From positions 1 to 64,000 of the forward strand of contig VGLJ01000020.1 in the NCBI GenBank assembly GCA_016866775.1: a stretch of 64,000 nucleotides of DNA, in the 5' to 3' direction. This document shows positions 17,461 to 26,981 of this stretch, piece after piece; the first letter of the stretch is position 1, and the number at the start of each line of letters is the position of its first letter. Origin of the DNA: Candidatus Rokuibacteriota bacterium. GTDB taxonomy: Bacteria; Methylomirabilota; Methylomirabilia; Rokubacteriales; CSP1-6. The notes below the pieces were generated by a model, which did no database searches, was not told where the DNA came from, and saw only the letters and a program-made list of their open reading frames with translations. The position numbers and the translations under genes were made by a program.

Positions 17461-17735
17461 AACGGCGTGGGTTTGGGGTCGTCGCCCCGGCTTTAGCCCG
17501 CTCGCCGCCTCTCCGCGCCGCCGCTCTGCCGTGCCGTCACCCGCCGCGGGGACTGGCATTGTGTCGTGCCCGGGGGAGCGCGACCGCGCCAAGTACGCGA
17601 GACATCGAACGGGCGCGTGTGGCGCGGTTTATGCCACCGCGCACACCCCGGCGGCGGAATCGCCACGGCAGCAACGTGTGAGCGGCGCGCGGCGGGCGCG
17701 CGCGGGAGCGAGGTGCACGAGGGGCAAACACCGTC
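17461..17735. other. Rest of the divergent intergenic region, with a hairpin at 17617-17646
   Basis: No gene seen between the rpmE promoter and the SBBP lipoprotein start. An imperfect hairpin has arms GTGTG(G)CGCGG (17617-17627) and CCGCGCACAC (17637-17646), a 10-bp stem with one bulged G, without a T-run. It could be part of the 5' leader of the plus-strand gene. No convincing plus-strand promoter or Shine-Dalgarno sequence was found. Confidence 0.4.
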
Positions 17736-19904
17736 ATGAATCGACGCGTAGCACTCATCGGCTTCGTCGTCCTGCTGCTGTTCACGTCAGGGTGCAGCCT
17801 GGTCCGTCCCCTTCCCGGTGTCACGCACGACGATCCGCCGCGCATGTCGGCCGGCGGAACGATACCCGGATCGCGGATTCCGTTCATCGAGAATCGGGGC
17901 CAGACGAACGACGCCGTGAAGTTCTACGCGCCGATCGCCGACGGCACGGTGTTCGTCACGTCCTCCGGAGAGATGACGTACGCCCTGCGTCACGTCGTGC
18001 TCACCGAAGCGCTTGTCGGCGGCGCCGTGCAGAGCGTGACCGGCACACGCGAGACGCCGACGAAAGTGAACGTCCTCCGTGGCAACGATCCGGCCGCGTG
18101 GCGCACGAACCTCCCGACCTACGACACGATCAGCCTCGGCGAGGTCTACGCGGGCATCGACGTGGAGCTCCAGGCCTCGGGCGCGTCCGTGGAAAAGCTC
18201 TTCCACGTCAAGGCGGGCGCGGATCCCGCGCGGATCCGGATCGCGGTGACAGGCGGTCGAGGCATCGCGGTCACGCCACAGGGCGAGCTCGACGTCGCCG
18301 TCGCCAAGGGAACGATCCGATTCACCAGACCGATCGCGTTTCAGGAGGCTGCGGGGAAGCGAGAGCCTGTCGACGTCGCGTACGTCGTGGACGGCGAGCG
18401 GTACGGCTTCCGCCTCGGCACCTACGATCGGAGCCGGCGGCTCGTCATCGATCCCGTGCTCAAGACCACGTTCCTCGGCGGCGCGATGAGCGACTCCGTC
18501 GTGGCGGTCGTCGAGGATGGCGGGGGGAACGTCTACGTCGCCGGCTACACGGCGTCGCCGGACTTCCCCGGCGTCGGGGCAGGCGTAGCGGATCCGTTCA
18601 TCCCGTTCCCGAACTTCGACGGCTTCGTGGCGAAGCTGAATGCCGACCTGAGCGTCGTTCTCGTCGCCACGTTCCTCGGCGGCGGCGGCGACGACGTGAT
18701 CCAGGCGATGACCCTCGACGGCGCCGGGAACCTCTACGTCACCGGCTACACGAGGTCGCCGGACTCGCCGGGCATCGACTCGACGTCGGCCTACGACAGC
18801 CTGAACGGGTTTACCGACGCGTTCGTCGCGCGGCTGGACGCGGGCCTGACCACCGTCCACTCGACCTACCTCGGGGGGGCGGATGACGAGGACGCGCGCG
18901 CTATCGCGCTCGACGGTACCGGAAGCGTCTTCGTGGCAGGGGCGACGTCGTCGTCCGACTTCCCGGGGGTGAGCTCCAGGGCGGGCTCCGCGGACTCCAC
19001 GTTCGCCGACGGCGAGGGCTTCGTCGTGAAGCTCGACGCCGGCCTCGGCAACATCCTGGCCGCGACCTTCCTCGGCGGCAGCGCGAGCGACACGGCGAAC
19101 GCCATCGCGATCGACGCCGCCGGTCGCATCTATGTCGCGGGCACGACCGACTCCGCCGACTTCCCGGGCGTCGGAGCCGGCTCGGCCGATTCCACCCACG
19201 CCGGAACGTTCACGGACTTCGAGGAAGGCTTCGTGGCCCGGCTCGATGCGAGCCTCGGCACGATCCAGGCCGCGACGTTCCTCGGTGGCAGCGACTTCGA
19301 CGTCATCGTGGCCCTCAGGCTCGACGGCACGGGGAACGTGTACGTCGCGGGCTCGACGGGGTCGTGGGATTTCCCGGGACTCTCCGGGGGATCGCCGGAC
19401 CTGATCAGGGCCGGCGTGGAGGGCTTCGTCGCCAAGCTGAGCCCCGGTCTGACGAACGTGATGGGAGCGACCTTCCTTGGCGGAAGCGGCGACGACTTCG
19501 TTCGTGGCCTCGCCGTGAACAGCGCGGGCACGATGTACGTGGTCGGCGACACGATCCTCAGCTTCGGGACCGGGGGACACTCCGGGAACGACTTTCCGGG
19601 TATCGCGCCCGATTCGGCGCAGACGACCTTCACCGACCTCGATCACGGGTGGGTCGCGAGGCTCGAGGACCTCCTCAAGCCCGGCTGCAAGTACCTGCAG
19701 GAGCTGAAGGGTTACATCGATTCCTGCGTCCCGTGCCCGCCCACGGTGAAGCAGACGCTCCTCCGCCACGTCGAGACCGCCCTGCGGCAGGTGGCGGACG
19801 ACAACCCGCGGGGCGCGATCAGCACGATGAACCTCTTCATCGCCGACACGGACCGCTTCGCGCGCCGGCTTTGCCGGCGCGATCCGATCCTGGGGGAGGC
19901 AGAC
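17736..19904 (+). CDS. SBBP-repeat lipoprotein with no stop codon before its terminator
   Basis: A signal peptide with lipobox (VVLLLFTSGC, Cys about 20) predicts a lipid-anchored surface or periplasmic protein. Residues about 45-240 form the N-terminal domain that accompanies SBBP proteins (ENRGQTNDAVKFYAPI...). Seven or so SBBP beta-propeller repeats of the pattern ATFLGG..DD......D..GN.YV.G.T.S.DFPG follow. A small Cys-containing C-terminal helical domain (KPGCKYLQELKGYIDSCVPC, then a FIMAH-like stretch) ends near residue 710. Function unknown. None of the three forward frames has a stop between that domain and the terminator at 19905, so the 3' end is not defined; the open frame would otherwise run to 20,852, antisense to rho. 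Confidence 0.8.
19861..19881. repeat. Perfect hairpin at the 3' end of the SBBP lipoprotein gene
   Basis: Arms CGCGCCGGC (19861-19869) and GCCGGCGCG (19873-19881) with a 3-nt TTT loop, immediately after the last conserved residues. It may have replaced the original stop codon. Confidence 0.6.
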
Positions 19905-19938
19905 AAAAAAGAGCGAGCCGCATGGCTCGCTCTTTTTT
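19905..19938. terminator. Bidirectional intrinsic terminator between convergent SBBP gene and rho
   Basis: A perfect 15-bp stem: AAAAAAGAGCGAGCC (19905-19919), loop GCAT, GGCTCGCTCTTTTTT (19924-19938). The A-run on one side and the T-run on the other make it functional in both directions. This is the clearest intrinsic terminator in the window. Confidence 0.92.
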
Positions 19939-19943
19939 TGGCG

Positions 19944-19971
19944 TCGGAAGGGGGGCGAAGCCCCCCTCCGA
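19944..19971. repeat. G-run hairpin H downstream of rho
   Basis: Stem GGGGGGC (19950-19956), loop GAA, GCCCCCC (19960-19966), extended by TCGGA/TCCGA outside one bulged base. It shares the six-G run with the dispersed family but lacks the GGGGGGCNTGGGGG head, so membership is uncertain. Confidence 0.5.
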
Positions 19972-19976
19972 GGGTT

Positions 19977-21329
19977 CTAGCCCATCGAATGCATCGCGTT
20001 CAGGAATTCCTTGTTCGTCTTCGTCAGCTTCAGCTTGTCGAGCAGGAGCTCCATCGCCTCGACGGGGTTGAGCTGCGAGAGCGCCTTGCGGAGCAGCCAC
20101 ACCTTCTGGAGCTCGTCCTTCTCGAGGAGCAGCTCTTCCTTGCGCGTGCCGGACTGCTCGATGTTGATCGTCGGGAAGATGCGCTTGTCCATGAGGCGCC
20201 GGTCGAGGTGCACCTCCATGTTGCCGGTGCCCTTGAACTCCTCGAAGATCACGTCGTCCATCCGGCTGCCGGTATCGACGAGCGCGGTGGCGATGATCGT
20301 CAGCGACCCGCCCTCCTCGATGTTGCGCGCCGCCGCGAAGAACCGCCGCGGCCGCTGGAGCGCGTTGGCGTCGAGACCGCCGGACAGCACCTTGCCCGAC
20401 GACGGGATGATCGCGTTGTGCGCGCGCGCGAAGCGCGTGATCGAATCGAGCAGGATCACGACGTCGCGCTTGTGCTCGACGAGCCGCCTGGCCTTCTCGA
20501 TCACCATGTCGGCGACCTGCACGTGACGCGCGGGGACCTCGTCGAACGTCGACGCCACGACCTCACCCCGCACCGAGCGCTGCATGTCGGTGACCTCTTC
20601 CGGCCGCTCGTCGATGAGCAGCACGATGAGGTAGACCTCGGGATGGTTCTCGGCGATCGCGTGCGCCAGCGCCTGCAGCAGCATCGTCTTGCCGGTGCGC
20701 GGCGCGGCCACGATCATCCCGCGCTGCCCCTTGCCGATGGGCGAGAGCAGGTCCATCACGCGGGTCGTGAGGTTCTCCGCGTTGTATTCGAGGCGCAGCC
20801 GCTCCATCGGGTAGAGCGGCGTGAGGTTGTCGAAGAAGATCTTCTCGCGTGACTGGTCGGGCGTCTCGAAGTTGATCGACTCGACCTTCAGCAGCGCGAA
20901 GTACCGCTCGGTGTCCTTCGGCGGCCGCACCTGGCCGGAGATCGTGTCGCCGGTACGGAGGTCGAAGCGCCGGATCTGCGAGGGCGACACGTAGATGTCG
21001 TCCGGGCCGGGCAGGTAGTTGTAGTCGGGCGCGCGTAAGAAGCCGAAGCCGTCCGGCAGCACCTCGAGGACGCCTTCGGCGTAGATCAGGCCGTCCTTCT
21101 CCGCCTGCGCCTGCAGGATCTTGAAGATGAGCTCCTGCTTCCGGAGGCCGCTGTGGTTCTGGACGTTGAGGTCGCGGGCGAGGGCGTTGAGGTCGGGGAT
21201 GCTCTTCTCCTTCAGCTCGGAGAGGTTCATCCCGTTGTTGGTGGTGCTGCCGCCAGTCGTGGCGGTCGTCCCTTCGGCATTCGGGGGGGTCGGGTTGGAT
21301 TGACCTCGGTCTCCGCGGCGGGCGCTCAT
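19977..21329 (-). CDS. rho: Transcription termination factor Rho
   Basis: Hexameric RNA helicase that ends transcription. 450 residues. A short polar N-terminal extension (about residues 1-33) is rich in Gly/Thr/Asn and would be bypassed if translation began at the internal MNLSELK (21230). The Rho N domain, the RNA-binding domain with [20 protein letters not shown], and the ATPase core follow: Walker [23 protein letters not shown] and the Q/R-loop region [21 protein letters not shown] 21329. The gene sits alone between its own leader and a bidirectional terminator. Confidence 0.97.
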   Translation of the reverse strand: MSARRGDRGQSNPTPPNAEGTTATTGGSTTNNGMNLSELKEKSIPDLNALARDLNVQNHSGLRKQELIFKILQAQAEKDGLIYAEGVLEVLPDGFGFLRAPDYNYLPGPDDIYVSPSQIRRFDLRTGDTISGQVRPPKDTERYFALLKVESINFETPDQSREKIFFDNLTPLYPMERLRLEYNAENLTTRVMDLLSPIGKGQRGMIVAAPRTGKTMLLQALAHAIAENHPEVYLIVLLIDERPEEVTDMQRSVRGEVVASTFDEVPARHVQVADMVIEKARRLVEHKRDVVILLDSITRFARAHNAIIPSSGKVLSGGLDANALQRPRRFFAAARNIEEGGSLTIIATALVDTGSRMDDVIFEEFKGTGNMEVHLDRRLMDKRIFPTINIEQSGTRKEELLLEKDELQKVWLLRKALSQLNPVEAMELLLDKLKLTKTNKEFLNAMHSMG

Positions 21330-21445
21330 TCAACGGCTCCGGGTTTGCGCGACGGTGGAGCGTCGCTTCTCTAGAGTTAGAACTTGGCGGCTATGATTCT
21401 CGCTTCGGCTCTACAGCGGGGCGGCGGCCTGACGGTGACGCCATG

Positions 21446-21477
21446 CGTATAGTGCCACCCTGGCCCAACTTAGTCAA
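21446..21477 (-). promoter_or_regulatory. Candidate rho promoter and ~110-nt leader
   Basis: Minus strand TTGACT (477-472) and TATACG (451-446), 20 nt apart, or 18 nt to an offset ACTATA. The spacing is longer than ideal. The remaining leader to the rho ATG is about 110 nt. Autoregulatory leaders are known for rho in other bacteria; nothing here proves it. Confidence 0.35.
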
Positions 21478-21486
21478 CGTTTCTGT

Positions 21487-22566
21487 TTACATGCGGACCT
21501 CGATCACCGCCCGCTCCCGAATCTCCCGCAGCCAGACGTCGAGCCGGGCCTCGTACTTCTGGCGGAACAGGATCTCCCGGATCTGCTGCTTGGCCCGGGT
21601 CAGCCCCTCCCCTTCGAGGGCGTCTTTCGACTCCAGCCGGAAGATGTGGTAGCCGAGGTCCGAGCGGTACGGCTCCGAGACCGCCCCGGGCTTCAGCGCG
21701 AGAATCCGGCCCTCGATCTCCTGAGAGAGCTCGCCGCGCTTGAGGGTTCCGAGGTCCCCCCCGTCCCTGGCCGTGGCGTCCGCGGAGAACTTGCGGGCGA
21801 GCTCGGCGAAATCGGCGCCCTCGCGGAGCTGGCCCCGCACCACCTCGGTCCGGATGCGGGCCGCTTCCCAGGCGGCGTCGCTCTTGCCGTCGGGGACGAT
21901 GAGGATGTGGCGTGCGTGATAGCCGAGACCGGTCTCCAGCTTCTCGCGGTTCTCGTCGAGGTAGCGGTCGATCTCGGCATCGGTCACCGACACGCGAATC
22001 GTGACCTTCCGGCGCACCACCTTGCCGAGCTTGATGGTCTCGCGCAGCCGCTTGCGGACCGAGTCATAGCTGATGCCCTGGGCCTTCAGGGCCGCCTTGA
22101 AATCCTCGACGTCCTTCATGCTCGTCTTCTTGATGCGGTCGAGCAGCTCCTCGTCGACCTCGGCCTCGTCGACCACGATCTTCTCGCGCTCCGCCTCCTG
22201 GAGCTGCAGCCGCGTCTCGATGAAGCGGTTGAGGAACTCGCGGCGGACCTGCTCCTCGTTGCCGGGCGGGCGCTGGCGCGCATCCGCGCGCGCGGCCGCC
22301 ATCGCCTCTTCGAGCTCGCCGAGCGTGATGGCGTCGTTGTTCACGACGGCGACGACGCGGTCCAGCACCTCGTCGTCGTCCGGGCGCGCCGGAGGACGGT
22401 CGATGACGCGCGGAGGCGCGGCCGCGCGCGGCGGCGGCGGCGCGCCGCGATCGGCGCCGAGGATCGGCACCCACGCGGGGACCCACGCGGGATTCCACTG
22501 CGGCAGCGCGCACCCGCCGAGGGCGAGCGCGACGACGAGCGGAAGCGCGCGCGCGCCGCGGCTCAC
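21487..22566 (-). CDS. SurA-like parvulin peptidyl-prolyl isomerase, lipoprotein
   Basis: Periplasmic folding factor for outer-membrane proteins. 359 residues. The N-terminus has a lipobox ALGGC (Cys about 19), then a Pro/Ala-rich linker, a SurA N-terminal helical domain (VVAVVNNDAITLGELEEA) and a parvulin domain (ARHILIVPDG ... AELARKFSADATARDGGDLG ... PYRSDLGYHIFRLESK). The His of ARHIL and GYHIFRL are active-site hallmarks. Lipid anchoring is unlike soluble E. coli SurA. It overlaps mfd by 4 nt. Confidence 0.9.
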   Translation of the reverse strand: MSRGARALPLVVALALGGCALPQWNPAWVPAWVPILGADRGAPPPPRAAAPPRVIDRPPARPDDDEVLDRVVAVVNNDAITLGELEEAMAAARADARQRPPGNEEQVRREFLNRFIETRLQLQEAEREKIVVDEAEVDEELLDRIKKTSMKDVEDFKAALKAQGISYDSVRKRLRETIKLGKVVRRKVTIRVSVTDAEIDRYLDENREKLETGLGYHARHILIVPDGKSDAAWEAARIRTEVVRGQLREGADFAELARKFSADATARDGGDLGTLKRGELSQEIEGRILALKPGAVSEPYRSDLGYHIFRLESKDALEGEGLTRAKQQIREILFRQKYEARLDVWLREIRERAVIEVRM

Positions 22567-25500
22567 GCCGCGAGCACCTGGAAGACCGCGTGGACGGAGT
22601 CGCGGACGCGCGGCCAGTCACCGCCCGCGATGATCGCCTCGAGCATGTAATCGCGCTTCATCTTCAGTCGTCCCTTGCTGTCCCGGATCGCCGCGAGGAG
22701 CTTGCCCGCCTCCACCGGCGTCGACGGCGCGAACGTCACCAGCGCGCGCGCGTCGCCGATCTCCACCTTCTCGATGCCCAGCCGCCGCGCCGCGAGCCGG
22801 AGCCGGACCACGTCCAGCAGCTGCTCGGCCTCGAGCGGCAGCGGGCCGAAGCGGTCGGCCAGCTCCGCGCGGATGTCCGCCACCACGGCCTCGTCGCCCG
22901 CGCCCGCCAGCCGCTTGTAGAGTGCCAGCCGCTGGTTGACTTCGGGAACGTATTCCTCCGGCAGGAATCCCTCCGCCGGCGCGCTGATCACGGGATCGAC
23001 AGCCGCGGTGCTCGGTTGGCCGCTCAATTCTCGCACAGCCTCCGCCAGGAGCTTCGAATATAGGTCGTAGCCGACGGCGGCGATGTGGCCGTGCTGCTGC
23101 GCCCCGAGCAGGTTGCCCGCCCCCCGGATCTCCAGGTCGCGCATGGCCAGCTTGAAGCCCGAGCCGAGGTCGGTGAGCTCCTGCAGCACCCGCAGCCGCT
23201 TCTGCGCCTGCTCGTCGACCCGGCCGTCGGCGGGCACGAGCAGGGAGCAGTAGGCCTGCTGGCGCTCGCGGCCGACGCGCCCGCGAAGCTGGTAGAGCTG
23301 CGCGAGGCCGAACCGGTCGGCGCGGTTGACGATGATCGTGTTCGACGCGGGAATGTCGAGGCCGGACTCGACGATGGCCGTCGAGACGAGCACGTCCGCC
23401 TGGCCGGTCACGAACTTCACCATCGTCGCCTCGAGCTCGCGCTCCTTCATCTGGCCGTGCGCCATGAGCACGCGCGCCTCGGGGACCATGCTCTGGATGA
23501 GGTTCGCCATCGACGCGAGCGACGGGATGCGGTTGTGCACGAAGAACACCTGGCCGCCGCGCTCGAGCTCGCGGACGAGCGCCTCGCGGATCACGGCCTT
23601 GCTGAACCGGCGCACCACGGTCTCGATCGGCAGGCGGTCGATGGGCGGCGTCTCGATCACCGACATGTCGCGCACGCCCGACAGCGACATGTAGAGCGTG
23701 CGCGGGATCGGCGTGGCCGTCAGCGCGAGCACGTCGACCGACGTGCGGAGCTGCTTCATCCGCTCCTTGTGCGCGACGCCGAAGCGGTGCTCCTCATCGA
23801 CCACGAGGAGCCCGAGGTTCTTGAAGGCGACGTCCTTCGACAGGAGCCGGTGCGTGCCGATCACCACGTCCACCGTGCCCTGCTTCAGCCCTTCGACGAC
23901 GGCCTTCTGCTCCTTCGGCGAACGGAAGCGCGAGAGGAGCTCGACGCGGGCGGGGAAGGGGCTGAAGCGGTCGGCGAACGTCGTCCAGTGCTGGTGCGCG
24001 AGAACCGTCGTCGGCACGAGCACCGCGACCTGCCTGCCATCCGCCACCGCCTTGAACGCGGCGCGGAGGGCGACTTCCGTCTTGCCGTAGCCGACGTCGC
24101 CGGCGACGAGCCGGTCCATCGGCTTGTCGCTCAGCATGTCGCTCTTCACGTCCTTGATGGCGCGCAGCTGGTCGGGCGTCTCCTCGAAGCGGAACGCGGC
24201 CTCGAACTCGCGCTGCCACGGAGTGTCGGGCGAGAACGCGTGCCCTTCCGCGACCGCCCGCTGGGCGTAGAGCTTCAGCAGCTCCTCGGCCATCTCGCGC
24301 AGCGCGGCGCGCACCGACTCCTTCACGCGCTGCCAGGCGGCGCCGCCGAGACGATCGAGGCGCGCGGCGGACTCCTCGCCGCCGAGATATTTCGAGATCA
24401 GCTCCAGCCGCTCGACCGGCAGGTAGAGCTGGTTGCCCTCCGCGTACTCGAGGAGCAGGAAGTCGGCTTCCTTGTCGCCGACCTTCATGGTCTTGAGGCC
24501 GAGATAGCGGCCGATGCCGTGGTCCTCGTGGACGACGAGGTCGTTGATCTCGAGGTCGGTGAACGCGGTGACGGGCGCGCCGCGCTGGTATTTCGGACGG
24601 CGCAGGGAGCGGCGGCGCGCGCCGAAGACCTCGTGCTCGGTGAGCACGACGAGGCCGAGGGCGGGAATCGAGAACCCGCTCGAGCATTCCCCCACGACGA
24701 TCTGGAGTTGGGGGGCTCCGGGCGCGTCCTTGAACATGGGGCCCCGCGACTGGAGGACCCCAACCCCCTCAGCCCCCCACGGCTCCGGGCGGACGTGAAG
24801 TCCGCCCTCCGCCGGCTGCCAATCTCCTCTCGTCGCTTCGATCTGGTGTTCTCTCAGGATCTCGTGGAGTCGGTCGCGCTGGCGTTCATCGCCCGCGACG
24901 AGCCGGACGCGGAAGCCTTCCTGCCGCCACCGCTCGAGCTCCGCGCAGAGCTGCGCGAACTTTCCCGCGTAGCCGGTGACGGCGTGCGCGTCGAGCACGA
25001 GCTCGCCGTCGCGCCGCCGCGCCGTGCCGCTCACGATCGCGAGCTCCACGCGCTGGCGTCCGTCGACGAGCTGCCCGAGCGTCGGCGCGCCATCGACGAC
25101 CGGATCTTCGAGCAACCGGGGCGCGTCGACGATGACCGGGGCGGAGGGCGAGAGATACGTCAGCAGGCCCGCGTCACGCGGGGTCGACGGCTCGACGGGA
25201 AGCACGACGAGCTGCTCGAGCGTGCTCGTCGAGCGCTGCGACGTCGGGTCGAAGAGCCGGATCGACTCGATCTCGTCGCCGAAGAACTCCACGCGGGCGG
25301 GCGAGGCCTGGGCGGGAGAGAAGATGTCGACGATGCCTCCGCGCGCGGCCCACTGCCCCACCCCGCCGACCGTGTCGACGCGCTCGTAGCCCGCGAGCGC
25401 GAGCGCTTCGACGAGCAGCTCGCGATCGAGCCGATCGCCCGCGGTGAGCGTGACGGTCTTGTCCCGGAACTCCGCGGGCGGCGGCAGCGGCGCCGCGAGC

Positions 25501-25844
25501 GCGGCCGGCGTCGCGACGATCGCGAGCGCCTCGCCGGCGAGGAGGCGGCGGCAGATGACCGCGCGCTCGGCGTCCGCCTCGCGCTGCTGGCCGCCGTGCC
25601 AGAGGCGAGGCTCCTCCTCAGGGAACTCCGCGACGCTGGCGCCGAAGAACCGGAGATCCTGCGTCCAGCGGTGGGCGTCGGCCAGGCCGGGAACGATCAC
25701 GAGGGCGGGACGTCCGGAGGCGGCGAGGAGCTCGGCAGTGACGAGCGCGCGGGCCGAACTCGCGAGCCCGGCGACGTGCAGGCAGGCCTCTCCCTCGGCG
25801 AACCTCTGCGCCAGCTCGTCGAACGCGGGCCACTGCTTGAGCAT
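22563..25844 (-). CDS. mfd: Transcription-repair coupling factor Mfd with repeat-encoded insertion
   Basis: Removes RNA polymerase stalled at lesions and recruits UvrA. 1093 residues, smaller than the 1148 of E. coli despite an insertion. Domains in order: UvrB-homology region (about 1-340), D3, the RNA-polymerase-interacting domain ([22 protein letters not shown]-like segment near 430-450), helicase domains with Walker [19 protein letters not shown] and DEEHRFG, and the TRCF C-terminal domain. Residues about 347-380 ([20 protein letters not shown] ... APGAPQLQ) are encoded by repeat copy C and a neighbouring hairpin, and have no counterpart in the family. ATG 25844. Confidence 0.96.
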   Translation of the reverse strand: MLKQWPAFDELAQRFAEGEACLHVAGLASSARALVTAELLAASGRPALVIVPGLADAHRWTQDLRFFGASVAEFPEEEPRLWHGGQQREADAERAVICRRLLAGEALAIVATPAALAAPLPPPAEFRDKTVTLTAGDRLDRELLVEALALAGYERVDTVGGVGQWAARGGIVDIFSPAQASPARVEFFGDEIESIRLFDPTSQRSTSTLEQLVVLPVEPSTPRDAGLLTYLSPSAPVIVDAPRLLEDPVVDGAPTLGQLVDGRQRVELAIVSGTARRRDGELVLDAHAVTGYAGKFAQLCAELERWRQEGFRVRLVAGDERQRDRLHEILREHQIEATRGDWQPAEGGLHVRPEPWGAEGVGVLQSRGPMFKDAPGAPQLQIVVGECSSGFSIPALGLVVLTEHEVFGARRRSLRRPKYQRGAPVTAFTDLEINDLVVHEDHGIGRYLGLKTMKVGDKEADFLLLEYAEGNQLYLPVERLELISKYLGGEESAARLDRLGGAAWQRVKESVRAALREMAEELLKLYAQRAVAEGHAFSPDTPWQREFEAAFRFEETPDQLRAIKDVKSDMLSDKPMDRLVAGDVGYGKTEVALRAAFKAVADGRQVAVLVPTTVLAHQHWTTFADRFSPFPARVELLSRFRSPKEQKAVVEGLKQGTVDVVIGTHRLLSKDVAFKNLGLLVVDEEHRFGVAHKERMKQLRTSVDVLALTATPIPRTLYMSLSGVRDMSVIETPPIDRLPIETVVRRFSKAVIREALVRELERGGQVFFVHNRIPSLASMANLIQSMVPEARVLMAHGQMKERELEATMVKFVTGQADVLVSTAIVESGLDIPASNTIIVNRADRFGLAQLYQLRGRVGRERQQAYCSLLVPADGRVDEQAQKRLRVLQELTDLGSGFKLAMRDLEIRGAGNLLGAQQHGHIAAVGYDLYSKLLAEAVRELSGQPSTAAVDPVISAPAEGFLPEEYVPEVNQRLALYKRLAGAGDEAVVADIRAELADRFGPLPLEAEQLLDVVRLRLAARRLGIEKVEIGDARALVTFAPSTPVEAGKLLAAIRDSKGRLKMKRDYMLEAIIAGGDWPRVRDSVHAVFQVLAA
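24710..24778 (-). repeat. G-run palindromic repeat, copy C (most complete; in-frame in mfd)
   Basis: A nested structure. Outer stem GGGGGGCT (24710-24717) pairs with AGCCCCCC (24771-24778). Inner stem GGGGCCCC (24738-24745) pairs with GGACCCC (24755-24761). Minus-strand order: GGGGGGCTGAGGGGGTTGGG head, inner hairpin, ATGTTCAAGGA, GCGCCCGGAGCCCCCCAAC tail. It combines the modules found separately in copies A/B and D/E. Confidence 0.85.
24787..24807. repeat. Perfect hairpin adjoining copy C, inside mfd
   Basis: GGGCGGAC (24787-24794), loop GTGAA, GTCCGCCC (24800-24807). It lies in the mfd frame and encodes part of the inserted segment, next to the larger repeat. Confidence 0.65.
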
Positions 25845-25858
25845 CGCGAACCCAGACC

Positions 25859-25879
25859 TTGACGGCCCATGGCCGTCAA
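25859..25879. promoter_or_regulatory. Perfect palindrome upstream of mfd
   Basis: TTGACGGCC (25859-25867), CAT, GGCCGTCAA (25871-25879), a 9-bp inverted repeat 15 bp upstream of the mfd start and within the 81-bp gap behind rex. There is no T-run, so an operator or mRNA hairpin is more likely than a terminator. It does not match the usual Rex box. Confidence 0.5.
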
Positions 25880-25925
25880 TTGTTGTCTTACGCTACCACG
25901 CGCGCGCCCGAAGGCGTGACTCGCG

Positions 25926-26573
25926 TCAGCGATTGCCCTGTGCCAGGTAGAAGGACAGCGTCTCCAGCTCGATCGAGAGGTCGACGTTCTTCAGACGCGC
26001 CTCGCGCGGCACGCGCAGGCGGGCCGGCGCGAAGTTGAGCACGGCCTTGATCCCGGCCGCGACGAGCTGATCGGTCACCGTCTGCGCCGCCTCCGCGGGC
26101 ACGGCGACGATGGCGATCTCGAGCTGTCGGGCGCGCACCTCGCGGGCCAGGTCCTGCGTGCCGACGATCGGTACGCCGTCGATCTCGCGCCCGATCTTCG
26201 CGGGATCGTCGTCGAACACGACCGCGATCCGGAAGCCTTGCCGGGTGAACCCCTTGTAGTGGAAGAGCGCCGAGCCGAGGTTGCCGAGGCCGACGAGCGC
26301 GACCGGCCATTCCCGGTCGAGGCCGAGGATGCGCTGGAGCTCCGCCTTGAGCCCCGTGACGTGATACCCGATGCCGCGGACGCCGAACTCGCCGAAGTAC
26401 GCGAGGTCCTTGCGCACCTGCGCGGAGTTCAGGTTGAACCGCTCCGCCAGCTCCTGCGAGGAGATCGTCGCGACACCGTCCTCCTCGAGCTGGAGGAGGC
26501 AGCGCGTGTACACGGAGAGACGACGGATCGTCATCTCGGGAATCTTCGGCAGGCGATAAGTCGAGCGCGGCAT
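25926..26573 (-). CDS. rex: Redox-sensing transcriptional repressor Rex
   Basis: Repressor that senses the NADH/NAD ratio and controls respiratory and fermentative genes. 215 residues: an N-terminal winged helix (LPKIPEMTIRRLSVYTRCLL, SSQELAERFNLNSAQVRKDL, YFGEFGVRGIGY), a Rossmann NAD(H) domain with VALVGLGNLGSAL, and a C-terminal swapped helix (NVDLSIELETLSFYL). All are close to the Thermus/Streptomyces family. It lies between the Fo-ATPase genes and mfd, 52 nt from atpE, so it may be co-transcribed with the ATPase genes it could regulate. Confidence 0.95.
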   Translation of the reverse strand: MPRSTYRLPKIPEMTIRRLSVYTRCLLQLEEDGVATISSQELAERFNLNSAQVRKDLAYFGEFGVRGIGYHVTGLKAELQRILGLDREWPVALVGLGNLGSALFHYKGFTRQGFRIAVVFDDDPAKIGREIDGVPIVGTQDLAREVRARQLEIAIVAVPAEAAQTVTDQLVAAGIKAVLNFAPARLRVPREARLKNVDLSIELETLSFYLAQGNR

Positions 26574-26581
26574 GGCCGAAG

Positions 26582-26620
26582 GCCGGGGCGCCGGACGCGG
26601 GTCGCGCCCGGAGCCCCGGC
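26582..26620. repeat. Strong hairpin between atpE and rex, related to the G-run family
   Basis: Outer arms GCCGGGGC (26582-26589) and GCCCCGGC (26613-26620), inner CGCG/CGCG stem around GGT. The minus strand reads GGGGCTCCGGGCG, the same submotif seen on one strand of copies C, D and E. No T-run follows, so it is not an obvious terminator. Confidence 0.55.
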
Positions 26621-26625
26621 GTCCC

Positions 26626-26949
26626 TTACTTGATCGGCTGGACGAACAACAGGATCATCGCGACGACGAGGACGTAGATCGCGAGCGACTCGATGAGCGC
26701 CAGCCCGATGATCATCGTCGTCTGGATGCGCGCGGCCGCGCCGGGCTGTCGCGCCATCGCGTCCACCGCCGACGCGATCGCCCTGCCCTGCCCGAGCGCG
26801 CACAGGCTGGCCGCGAGCGCCATGCCGAAGCCGGCGGCGAGCACCGCGTAAGGGCCCACCAAACTCCCGCTCGCCGGCGCCGTCGCCGTCTGAGCCAGCG
26901 CCACGCTCGGAACGAGAACTGCCATCGCTGCCAGGATCAGTGCACGCAC
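26626..26949 (-). CDS. atpE: ATP synthase Fo subunit c
   Basis: Proteolipid of the rotor ring. 107 residues from GTG 26949, which has GGGAGGG upstream. An N-terminal signal-like segment (VRALILAAMAVLVPSVALAQ) is followed by helix 1 (AAGFGMALAASLCALGQG...), the ARQPGA loop and helix 2 with the ion-binding Glu (GLALIESLAIYVLVV). The Gln of GQG in helix 1, the ES pair and the Tyr four residues later resemble the Na+-binding signature of Ilyobacter-type rings, although the Thr after ES is Leu. Ion specificity is therefore open. The atpF and F1 genes are not here. Confidence 0.93.
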   Translation of the reverse strand: MRALILAAMAVLVPSVALAQTATAPASGSLVGPYAVLAAGFGMALAASLCALGQGRAIASAVDAMARQPGAAARIQTTMIIGLALIESLAIYVLVVAMILLFVQPIK

Positions 26950-26981
26950 GCCCGCCCTCCCTCTGTTACGTGTGATGTGCC

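Noticed and set aside
18870-18885. G-run in the SBBP gene as a repeat copy
   Set aside because: It falls in the LGGADDEDA propeller repeat and lacks a hairpin or head sequence.
18480-19640. Tandem DNA repeats in the SBBP gene
   Set aside because: The periodicity reflects SBBP protein repeats; nucleotide identity between units is low.
19905-20852. Continuation of the SBBP lipoprotein frame into rho
   Set aside because: It runs through a strong terminator and then antisense to conserved rho domains; the residues have no family pattern.
21750-21765. C-run in the SurA-like gene as a repeat copy
   Set aside because: It encodes the conserved GGDLG of the parvulin domain and has no head motif or hairpin.
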